From NCBI GenBank assembly GCA_023630585.1, contig CM042539.1, forward strand, positions 26,143,255-26,207,254: 64,000 bases of DNA. Direction: 5' to 3'. The first letter of the stretch is position 1; every line of letters starts with the position of its first letter. Below the pieces are notes generated by a model that saw only the letters and a program-made list of their open reading frames with translations, searched no databases and was not told where the DNA came from. Made by a program: the position numbers and the translations under genes. Below, in pieces: positions 55,415 through 64,000 of this stretch. Origin of the DNA: Cranoglanis bouderius. Taxonomy: Eukaryota > Chordata > Actinopteri > Siluriformes > Cranoglanididae.

Positions 55415-55725
55415 ACCAGTTGTTAGCACGTTTTCCTCACAGCTCCGGGGTTGGGAGTTCGAATCCCACCTACGCACTGTGTGCATGAAGTTTGTATGTT
55501 CTCCCAGTGCTTCGAGGGTTTCCTCTGGGTACTCCGGTTTCCTTACCCAGTCCAAAGACATGCGTTGTATTTCTGAATTGTCCGTAGTGTGTGAATGGGT
55601 GTGTGAATGTGTATGATTGGCACCCTATCCAGGGTGTCCTCCACCTTGTGCCCCGAGTTCCCTGGGATAGGCTCCAGGCTCCCTGCGATCCTGTGTAGGA
55701 TAAGCAGTACAGAAAATGGATGGAT
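55415..55725 (+). mobile_element. SINE-type repeat, well preserved
   Basis: TTGTTAGCACGTTTTCCTCA, GGGAGTTCGAATCCC (strong box B), GTTCTCCCAGTGCTTCGAGG, CCAGTCCAAAGACATGCGTT, CACCCTATCCAGGGTGTCCT and tail GGATAAGCAGTACAGAAAAT then GGATGGATG. Same family as 29.3 kb, with a slightly better head. Confidence 0.87.
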
Positions 55726-56490
55726 GAATGTCTTAAATTCAATTGTTTTATTAAAGAATTTATTAGTGTCTGAAATGAAACGTTTTTAGTACTGGACCTT
55801 TTTTTTGACTGGCTCAGTAGGGTGCGTCTTCTGGAATAAGGCCCCTCATCAATAATCATTCTGATTCATTTATAAAGGATTACATTCGATCCCCTACTGG
55901 CAAGATCTCTCATATCACACTCATTGATTTCCCTAAACACTATTTATGTCTTGCTGTGAAATTACAAAGCAGCTCAGAGGTAGCTTGTGAATTTTACCTG
56001 CGTTGTATCTCCACAATCCAAAGCACATTGGTTTTGCAATATTGTTGGTTATTGAATGGCTCGAAGTCCCGAGTGCGTCTTGTTCGGACATCACTCAGTC
56101 CACATTGCATTCAAACTGCGTCTGATTTGCATAATTGACCGAGTGGAGTTTCTGAAAGGGGAGAAGAGTTTATTGCCTTTGCCTCCAGTAATGTATTTGC
56201 ATTTGGCTATTTCTATTATGGTTTTGGTTTATGATCCATTGCATGAAGAAAGAATAATTTAACCGGTTTTCTGTGCAGATCTCAGACCTGATGCTTGTGG
56301 GAGATACTCTGAATGCTAATGAATGGTAATTTAGTCGAGTCAAACTGCCTTATAGACAAAGATTTACAGTTACTGAAGATTATTTCAGACAGAGGGATTA
56401 GTTCTGTGTCTTTCCTGATGAACGGATAAGTGCCTGCATTAATTGCTGACAGTGTGATATGTCCTTTCTTTCGTACCACAGTGCTGTCTA
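55726..56490. other. Non-coding
   Basis: No gene or repeat end recognised. Confidence 0.45.
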
Positions 56491-56494
56491 TTGC

Positions 56495-57236
56495 TTGATT
56501 AATATTAATGCACTCATTTTAATACATTATCGTTTCTATAGTAGGTACTTACTCAGGGACTTTTATGGCAAATGGTGAACATAATCAACAGATTAAAAAC
56601 ATGCCATTGTTATGGAAACATTTTCTGTGAGGACATGTTTATTGAGCATTTTTGGAAGGAGTCTCCAGTGTCAGTGCTTTGTAACAGTCAGAGGTAAAGG
56701 CTTCAGGACAGAGGAGTCTACACATTCTGGTTTCTCTGTAACATGACGAGCTAACCCCGTTGTAACTCCCATTCTTCAACAACTTCATTGGCTCCCTGTT
56801 AAATTCCGTATTGAGTACAAGATTCTGTTATTGACCTTCAAGGCTCTTCATAGCCTCGCACCTTCCTATCTTCTCGATCTTCTTCATATATATTCTCCTA
56901 CCCGCACTCTTGGATCCTCTTCCGCGCTTTCTCTTGTGATACCTTCCGTCTGACTTCTGTGGGGTCTAGATCCTTTAGCAGTGCTGCTCCACGACTCTGG
57001 AACTCTTTGCCGCCAGATATCTGTAACTGTGATCGCCTTTCCACTTTCAGTTCCCTCCTCAAAACTCACTTTTTTAAATGAGCTTCCTACAAATAACTCT
57101 TATTTATGAAGGTATTTATTCCTATGATGATGCTAATTAATTTACATTATCTTTTGTTCCTTTATTGTAAACTTGATTATGTCTGTAAGGTGTCCTTGTG
57201 AGTCTTGAAAGGCACCTATAAATAAAATTTATTTTA

Positions 57237-57290
<54 letters not shown>

Positions 57291-57340
57291 TTCCTGCAAC
57301 AGCACACCAGTGTGCTGAGTGTTCTATTCCTAACTTGAAG
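56495..57340 (+). mobile_element. F1 family element split by a LINE
   Basis: Left part 56,495-56,752: TTAATGCACTCATTTTAATA, GAAGGAGTCTCCAGTGTCAG, CTTTGTAACAGTCAGAGGTA, TTTCTCTGTAACATGACGAG. The matching right end (TTTTCCTGCAACAGCACACC, GTTCTATTCCTAAC) follows only at 57,290-57,340. The LINE and its ATT tail lie between. Part of the F1 middle is missing. Confidence 0.65.
56752..57290 (+). pseudogene. LINE 3' end with RT remnant and (ATT)n tail
   Basis: 56,783-56,880 reads LHWLPVKFRIEYKILLL then TFKALHSLAPSYL, the diagnostic C-terminal region of L2/Rex-like reverse transcriptases. The rest of the C-terminus is visible (DPLAVLLHDSGTL-like in one frame, SSLLKTHFFK then a stop at 57,079 in another), so frameshifts have occurred. 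The 3' part has AGGCACCTATAAATAAAATT followed by an ATT array (57,232-57,290), a common tail for the clade. Strongly 5' truncated. Confidence 0.88.
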
Positions 57341-58554
57341 CCTTTTCTGAATAACAAATGTGAGCATTAACTGAGTATCACACAGTGCCATATGAGGGGA
57401 GGTCTGGTCCCAAGTGTGGCCACTATTCATTCATTATTTCCTCTTCCCATGATCCATCTGGAGAGTGGCATTTTGAAAGTATGCCTTCATTTAAATCAGA
57501 CCTTCGAGGGCACGAGTGCAGACGTATGAGGCAATTTGCAGTCAAGGGAGCACAAAGCTCACAGTTGCATGAAGGACATAAAAGCTTCAGGACTAAAAGC
57601 ATTAAAGTGATGCTTGGATCTTAATATGACATCACTCACAGATATAAACTGTGCTTTTTCTTTGTTAGTGCAGTGGTACCTTTTGTACCTTTAGTGCACG
57701 GCTTGGACCTGGGAAGGCGTCTGTGGCGTGGTGTACCTTGAATTAACTTTTAGAGCAAAGCTTTTTGAACATACACTACAGCCATAAGTGGTCCTTAACG
57801 TCTAACTGTGTACATTAAATTACTTTTATATGCATACTTTATTCACATTTCCAGGTGAAAGAAATGTACTAAAGGCACAAAACTTGTGCACTTGATCATA
57901 CCACATCAGCAACAATCAAAGTACAGTTCGGTTTCTTTATTTCTGAGACCATTCCATGGTTTTATCTTATAAATAACAAGATAAAATGATTCTAAAGCTT
58001 ATGAAACTGAAAGAAAAAAAAAACCTGGCTCCTTATGAATGCTATTAAATAAATAAATGTTATTTGTTCACTTAATTTTGATCACAAAATGTATTATATT
58101 GTACATGTGAATGTACAATATTGTAAATGTAAATTATATTAGCTATACAAATATGTGTTTTGTTCTGAACCACAGGTTTATATTTTCATCATTAAATAGC
58201 AAGCAGGAATTTTTCCCATTCTAAATCTATTCTAATTGTGAATGTTTCCTGTGTAGCTAATGACACTAATTAACTGCTTCTGTGTTGGTCCTCCGGCTAC
58301 GCACTAACAGCATAATTAAGCTACAGATACACACCTAGTAATGTGAACGAAATGTGTAAACTCAATTCCTTTGGGCAAAGCATAACCAACAATTATTGCA
58401 AGTGCATACAGATGGTAGTATTTATTATTGTTAAATAATGTAGAAATGCAGCAATGGTTTGGCTTGATTTATAGAGAATTTTTTCAGGTGGTAATTAGCT
58501 TGTGAGGCATGCAATACAGCATTCTGTTCATGAAAGATTGTTTGGGAGTGCACA
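57341..58554. other. Non-coding; possible conserved element at 58.2-58.35 kb
   Basis: 58,170-58,335 contains GCTAATGACACTAATTAACT and CATAATTAAGCTACAG, homeodomain-type words in repeat-free sequence. No gene. Confidence 0.4.
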
Positions 58555-58556
58555 TA

Positions 58557-59227
58557 CAGTCCCCTCTGAAACTATTGGAAGGGCAAGGCCAATTCATTTG
58601 TTTTTGCTGTAGACTGAACACATTTTTTGGTTTTGAGATCAAAAGATGAATCTGAGAAGAAGGTTTAGAGTTTCAGCTTTTATTTCCTGGTATTTATATG
58701 TCATTATGTTAAATGAAATTGGAAATAGTGCATTTTGCATCAGACCACCCAATTTGTAGGTGAGCAAAAGGTGTGATTGACAAGTGTTTCTTCTTACCCA
58801 GTTGTGTCCTGTTAGAGTGATTTGTTTAAACAATAAATAGCTCTGAACATCTATTCTTGGTTTTAGTCTTCAGTTTCACCTGTGAAGACTGTGAAGAAAA
58901 ACCCAAGAACAGTCAATGACATTGCCAACAAAGTTCACAGGGCAGGGGTGAAGGTATCACAATCCACCATTTGAAGAAGACTTCGAGAGCAGAAATATAG
59001 AGGCCATACCACAAGATGCAAACCACTCATCAGCAGTAAGAATCAGAAAGCCAGATTGGAATTCACAAAGAAATACAGAGATGAGCCACGAAAGTTCTGG
59101 AACCAAGATTAACCTCTACTAAAGTGATGGAAAGTTCAAAGTGTGGATAAAGAAAGGATCTCATGCTCATGATCCAAAACATATAAGCTCATCTGTGAAA
59201 CATGGTGGAGGTAGTGTGCTTCTGGAG
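58557..59227 (+). pseudogene. Tc1-like element, truncated, transposase remnant
   Basis: Starts after TA with CAGTCCCCTCTGAAACTATT, followed by the ATCAAAAGATGAATCTGAGA and TTCAGCTTTTATTTCCTGGT blocks usual for this fish family. From 58,889 the + strand reads a transposase middle region (KKNPRTVNDIANKVHRAGVK, a TGA stop after SQSTI, then RRLREQKYRGHTTRCKPL and ARLEFTKKYRDEPRKFWNQ). The helix-turn-helix part upstream is deleted, and a short deletion after KFWN removes the WTDET stretch with the first catalytic Asp. The element breaks off at about 59,227, where an unrelated mariner remnant begins. Confidence 0.9.
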
Positions 59228-59594
59228 CAGGCTCACAAATTTTTATTCATGTAACTCTTGATCCACTTCTCGGTTGGTCCACAACACTTCCAGTCTTTTT
59301 GAATTTGTTAATAAGTTTGGCAAAAGTGTCGGGTATGATGTGACATATGTTTTCTGTGAAAGTCCATCTCAACCTTGCGACAGCTTCCCAATCCAGCCAT
59401 GTGAATGATTTCAATACGCTCTTCTTTTGTCAAAGGCATTCTTAAACGCTATCTGTATAAAAAAATAAATATAAATAAATAAAAAAATAAAAAAAAAATA
59501 ATAAAAAAACAAAAATAAGGATGAGAAATTTTGGAAGACATTTTGCTAAAAAGTGTTAATTTCCCTTATGTACGGAGACTTTTGGGACACCCTG
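59228..59594 (-). pseudogene. mariner-type remnant with N-terminal transposase
   Basis: The right end on the complement is CAGGGTGTCCCAAAAGTCTC then CGTACA next to TA (59,595-59,596), a mariner terminal repeat. An A-rich patch (59,460-59,520) follows. From ATG at 59,439 (complement) the frame reads PLTKEERIEIIHMAGLGSCR, the normal start of this transposase type, and then loses frame; a later phrase LINKFKKTGSVVDQPRSGS is in another frame. Everything past the N-terminal part is gone, replaced by the Tc1 fragment on the left. Confidence 0.85.
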
Positions 59595-59607
59595 TACTTT
59601 CACTTAA

Positions 59608-60119
59608 AGTCCCCATGAAATTAAAATAGAAGTTTTGATAGTGTGTTCCAAAACAATGACAAAATTCGCATTAAGAAAAAAGTCATTCAAAATTTACAGT
59701 CTCTCTCTACCACCAATACGGATCAACCATTTTGATGCCATCATTCTGCACTTCAGCTTCTCATCAGATTTTTGTCCAATCAAATGCTCTCTAGAATCTG
59801 AAGTGTCCCGTCTCCAACATTATAAAAATCACCTTGCTGAAGTTAATGTTGTTAAGCGAGAGAAATCGTATCAGCAAGCATGGGTCATAAACCATAAACC
59901 ATGCTGTTCGAACTCGCACATTTTATTCAGATTTCCAACTGTAAGTTGGTTATTTTGTCTAGTCCAGTTATCCCAGGCTATGAAGTAAGATAAACGCTAT
60001 TGGCTATTTAAAAAGGGGGAGGAGCCACTCGATATGTCCCGCTTTGACTTCCTGTTTCAGTGGAAATTACGTCAACACGTTGAATAACACTACACGTTTC
60101 AATGCACTTCACAAGGACT
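59608..60119. mobile_element. TTAA-flanked MITE, 512 bp
   Basis: Flanked by TTAA (59,604-59,607 and 60,120-60,123). Ends AGTCCCCATGAAAT and, on the complement, AGTCCTTGTGAAGT: ten of 14 match and all four differences are transitions. It contains GGGGGAGGAGCCACTCGATA and CGTCAACACGTTGAATAACA. TTAA targets indicate piggyBac-type mobilisation. The ends differ from the 11.7 kb element, so it is a second family. A 117-codon frame inside has no protein-like features. Confidence 0.8.
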
Positions 60120-60123
60120 TTAA

Positions 60124-61000
60124 GTATCATTTCTCAGTATTTGGTCAAGCCCTGATCCTGGGTTTGACACCAGTCCATTGCAAGGCACCATCCACACACA
60201 CATTCACACTCATTCACACCTAGAGTTCCAGTCCAGCTACTACATGTTTTTTGGGAGCACTTGTGATCAGTTGCCCTGTGATGTAGCATGAGCAGCAGTT
60301 ATCAGCATGGAGTTGTCATGGAGGAAGCACATGCTAGACTTCGACCCTCCCCAGTGATAGAGAAAATGATGGAAAAATATCCTGGTATCCTTTCAGCAGA
60401 GTATGCATGGAACTTTCCATTGTCCCAGAGGCATGAATGGCTTCAAGAACAACTAGAAGAACAGCACAGAGTGCACATGGACCATAGTGGCTGACCCTGG
60501 AGACATCATTTCGCTCTTCACTGAATTCCAGATAGACAAGTTTGACTACTTTCTACATTCTACCATATGTTCTATCATATTTGACCATAATGGTTCTTTA
60601 TTAGACAGTATGATTAATATCATTAGTAAGGGCTTTATCCTGGTCAGGGTTGGATCCGTAGTCTATCCCAGGAACACTGGGTGTGAGGTGGGAGTACACC
60701 CTACTGTAGATGTGCACATCAATTAGATTTGTTTTATAAGCAATGTCATGAAGGAAACATGCTGTGTTTTATTTTGCTGATCCGATAATGTTCATAAACT
60801 CCGGGTTTATTCGACATTGTAATCGCACAGAAAAGTCATGACAAAGACTTAAAATGGGTCAGTACTTTTAAAAAGCTGACTCAGACACAGCAAAAGTTCA
60901 TTAAAAATAACAATTAATAACCATTATTCCTTTCCCTTCAGCACTTTGTGTTTAACGTTCACGTCTTACACACTTTCTGTAAAAAAGTTACATAACCCCT
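60124..61000. other. Non-coding with SINE scraps and one odd frame
   Basis: 60,150-60,275 (CCAGTCCATTGCAAGGCACC, then ACACACATTCACACTCATTC) and 60,630-60,715 (TTTATCCTGGTCAGGG, GTCTATCCCAGGAACACTGG) are inverted SINE-type pieces in swapped order, so two separate insertions or a rearrangement. Between them, 60,288-60,494 is a 68-codon frame that looks more protein-like than others (KMMEKYPGILSAEYAWNFPL, QRHEWLQEQLEEQHRVHM) but I cannot assign it. Confidence 0.45.
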
Positions 61001-61967
61001 TGATTGTATACATTCATTATTAACAGCACAATTAACTTTGTGTTTTGCTAAAAATGACTCACATTTTGATGGAAAAACCTAATTAAGTTAGTTAATGTGA
61101 AATTAATTGCATGTTTTGTTGTGATAAAGGAGGCAATTAGATTTTTGTTATTCAGGATTTTACCCAATAGATCTCCTAGCATGTGTACAGTAAAAGTGCT
61201 AATTTATGGATATGGTATTAAAAAAGTGCCACATAATTTAAACACGAACCCCTAAATATGCATTTCTCTAATCTCCAGTGCTAAACCGCTCACTATTACA
61301 GTAGATGCTAATATGTTTGTTAATTAAATCCTTTGGTACATTTGGCAGATTTGCACACCGAAGCATAATTCAGCAGGTGTGTGTTTTACGACTCTCGACC
61401 TCGCTTGTCAGTGAACAATTTCCTCCACCGATGGCTTCATTGATTCCTTCCTGCCATTTCTGTGATGACAGAACACACTTCCTGCCTGGCTCTCACAGTG
61501 AACTAACAAACAAATCAATTGGATTTTTTTTTTTTTTTTTGGGTTGGCGTGACCTTTACGTAATTCCACCAAACTTCCTATTGCTGGAAAGGGCAAAAAC
61601 AACAGCTTATAAATTTCACTCAAGGTTTCAGAGACAAGTGAAAAGAGAAGCAGTTACTCTACTGACAAGGTTTGGCTTCGAGGAGATGAAAAGAAAGCTA
61701 TGAAGTCGGACAGTTTCTTCCTGTAGTGTTGTAGCCATGCAATGTTTCAGATCTTGTAGAAAGAAAAGCCTATGAACATATAAAACAACCTTTCTCTGTT
61801 AAGTAGGTTTAGATTAATTCTGAAATGAGTGTGATATAAATATCATTTGAAAGAAACAATGACAGTGAAGTTGTTTGCTTGTAAATAAACAATTCTTCCA
61901 CATTAATAGGCTAAAGATTATGGAAGCCCTGAACCCCAAAGTGTGAAAAACTTTTTTTCCCCCCCCC
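61001..61967. other. Non-coding; AT-rich possible conserved element
   Basis: 61,005-61,150 is dense in ATTAA/TTAAT cores (AAGTTAGTTAATGTGAAATT, AATTGCATG). A T-run (61,526-61,540) lies inside a 132-codon frame at 61,305-61,703 that I judge spurious. C-run at 61,961-61,968. Confidence 0.4.
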
Positions 61968-62185
61968 CAAGATATTATCTTATTACAACTTAGTAGCTCA
62001 TTATGACTTGGTAACTCATTATTACCATTTACTAACTCATTATGACTTACTAATGAATTATTTTATGTCAACTTAGTAACCATTATGTAATGTAATAGTA
62101 ACATTATTAACTAGTTATTATTAACTAATTATGATTTACTAACTCATTATTATAAGATATTATCTTATTATGACTTACTGACTTA
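61968..62185. repeat. Degenerate minisatellite of TAACTCATTATGA units
   Basis: About eight imperfect units of roughly 20-25 bp (TAACTCATTATGACTTACT and variants). The phrase AAGATATTATCTTATTA opens the array (61,969) and returns near its end (62,155). Confidence 0.8.
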
Positions 62186-63595
62186 GTGGGTCAACGATCA
62201 ACGATACATTTTTCAGGAATATAACTTTTGGCTCAAAATATGAAAGCTTGTCAGCTAAAGATGAGAAGCTAGAATGGACACCAATTTTACCGGAAGCACC
62301 TTTAACTGGAATGTACAAATCAATCTGAGCTAGCTAGCCAGCTATCCAACAGGCTATAAAGTGAGTGTAGCTTCTTCAGGATCGATTTCCGCTAACTGGG
62401 CAAGAATAAACAGAACGTTTGCCCAAATTGTGTCTGAAATGTCAGTTACTCCATATTAATTTCTTGTTTATATAACCGTTACATAAAATCAATATTACAC
62501 TTGCAGTTGTGCAGTTATACTAAATATCTGCCTGTGATTAGCTATGGCTGAATTAACTACTCGTGCTTGTGTGATATTGCTTAATTAGCACTTTAATGCT
62601 ACTGCTTTTATTTCACCCTTTTTCTTTCAGGTCACAATAACCTGAATGTACACAAACAAACAACAAACAAAGTAATCAATAAATAAAACAAGTAAATACA
62701 ACATACAAATAATTAAAAAAAATGAACACATGAATAATAAATGACTGAATGAACAAATAAATCATATATTGTATAAATCATTTCTAGTAGTGCTCCACTT
62801 TTAGCGAGAATTTAAAATGGGTCATTTTGACCCCAACCAAACATAAGACTTAAAAGGGACACCTGACATTGTTATAATTTTCCTTTGTTTCTGGGTCACA
62901 TTAAAGCCTGTGGGACGTCCGATTTCAGATCACCTGCCTCGTTCTGAGGCAGTTCGCTCTCAATAAAGGTCAAATGTGCCTTATGTTCTCTCTTCTCAGT
63001 GAAATAGTCTGTACAGAACAAGGACAAAACATGACGAAAGAGCTGGATATTCATCCTGCATACCTCCTAATAGCACCTTTACCACTATTCAGACACATAC
63101 AGTACATTGCTGAGTCTCTCGAGTACATTAGCAAAAAAAAAAAAAAAAAAAAAAAAACCTAGCATTTTTAGCTATGCTTCCTATTTCCTTCTTCTACAAT
63201 AACACTGTTTGGAATACCTTTGCTAATCCACACCTCCAGAAAGTTGCTTAACGTCTCCTATTTAAGATACAGCCCCATTATGTCATCCCAAAGGTGATGG
63301 TTAAAAACAAACTGCCTCATTGCATGTAATCGTTCTGCTGCTGTGAGGCAGGAACACTAGTGTTTAGATTTGATTTAGAAACCGTTCGTCCAGATGTTCT
63401 TTTGCATTTCCATTTCGGAGCATTTTGTTTGGTTTGTTTAGAAAGTTCGCGGCAGTTTCGTTTCGCTTTTGTGACGAACTGCATCCGCTTTGTATGTCAG
63501 ACACGTAACTTGGTAGTGAATTTTAACAAGATTTTTATTTTCTCAGCTCTCCTGGACAGCATTACAATATTAGAGAGGCAGTATAAAATTACCGC
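62186..63595. other. Non-coding; A-rich patch and A25 run
   Basis: 62,650-62,765 is an A-rich AAACAAATAAAT-type low-complexity patch. 63,133-63,157 is a run of 25 A. No gene seen. Confidence 0.5.
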
Positions 63596-64000
63596 TGGTC
63601 GCAAGCTCTGTAAAAGCTCACCCACAGTCTATTAATACGGCTTGTCACTGAGCACATTACGCAGCTTTGTATAAACTGATAATGAGGCTCGGGCCCAGCT
63701 GGCCTATATTGTATTTCTGCCCCAGCCTGTGCTCTGAGAATTTTCTGATATAAGACTTTGTATCTCATTAAGCTTATTTTTTTCTCATTAAACTCTTCCA
63801 GAAGCCGACTCTAGACTTTTTGTGGGATTTAAGCATGAAGATGCTCCGTCAGGTAGAATTGAGATGATGGTAGATTAACTACTTGTTAGTGCTGTATGTA
63901 AAGGATGGACGAAATGAATATAGTTTTCACTGATCAATTTGGCAAATTATTTGATTAAACATAATGTTTCACTTTCACATAGATTAACCGCGAATCACTT
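63596..64000. other. Non-coding; balanced stretch to the window end
   Basis: 63,620-63,790 is repeat-free and balanced (GAGGCTCGGGCCCAGCTGGC and flanks), with no coding frame; a conserved element is possible. Nothing else recognised. Confidence 0.4.

Noticed and set aside
59635..59988. 117-codon frame as a gene
   Set aside because: It lies wholly inside a TTAA-flanked MITE and has no motif or biased composition of a protein.
61305..61703. 132-codon frame as a gene
   Set aside because: Crosses a T-run giving poly-Phe and has no domain-like text.

Overview
The window reads as teleost fish nuclear DNA: AT-rich, intron-like or intergenic, with long dinucleotide microsatellites, several tRNA-derived SINEs and at least eight distinguishable Tc1/mariner-type lineages. 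The repeat mix resembles what I know from otophysan fishes, perhaps a catfish. That placement is inference from repeat families, not a species identification. No complete protein-coding host gene, rRNA, genuine tRNA gene or CRISPR array is visible.

Layout. 1-6.8 kb: SINEs, an almost perfect 122-bp palindrome, copies of an unnamed interspersed family (called F1 here) and a foldback TA-flanked element. 6.8-18.3 kb: mostly unique AT-rich sequence holding block A (11.3-12.3 kb), a TTAA-flanked MITE, one F1 copy and a cluster of three identical palindromes (14.7-15.5 kb). 18.3-25.7 kb: an inverted-repeat Tc1-type element, a LINE 3' end, a SINE, a decayed tandem repeat and two Tc1-type remnants. 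26.3-26.9 kb: a CpG-rich promoter-like island with a good splice donor on the + strand. 27.4-29.0 kb: a hAT-type relic with 8-bp target duplication. 29.3-30.8 kb: two SINEs. 31.4-34.4 kb: a purine-rich minisatellite split by a 1,491-bp Tc1-like element. 37.5-40.7 kb: a probable solo LTR holding a 1,500-bp Tc1-like element and a truncated LINE. 41.5-42.1 kb: a second CpG-containing promoter-like stretch followed by an ATG and signal-peptide-like ORF. 43.2-44.5 kb: block B, a diverged second copy of block A. 45-64 kb: more F1, SINE, LINE, Tc1 and mariner remnants, plus a piggyBac-type MITE.

How parts may fit together. The only host-gene hints are on the + strand: the island at 26.3-26.9 kb with its donor, the signal-peptide exon candidate at 41.82 kb, and a 45-nt exon candidate at 51.31 kb. 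They could belong to one gene with long introns or to separate ones. I cannot link them from sequence alone and I do not recognise the protein. Everything else with coding signal is transposon-derived and broken: one Tc1-like transposase frame with three in-frame stops, one with a single stop beside a catalytic residue, and several truncated LINE reverse transcriptase pieces.
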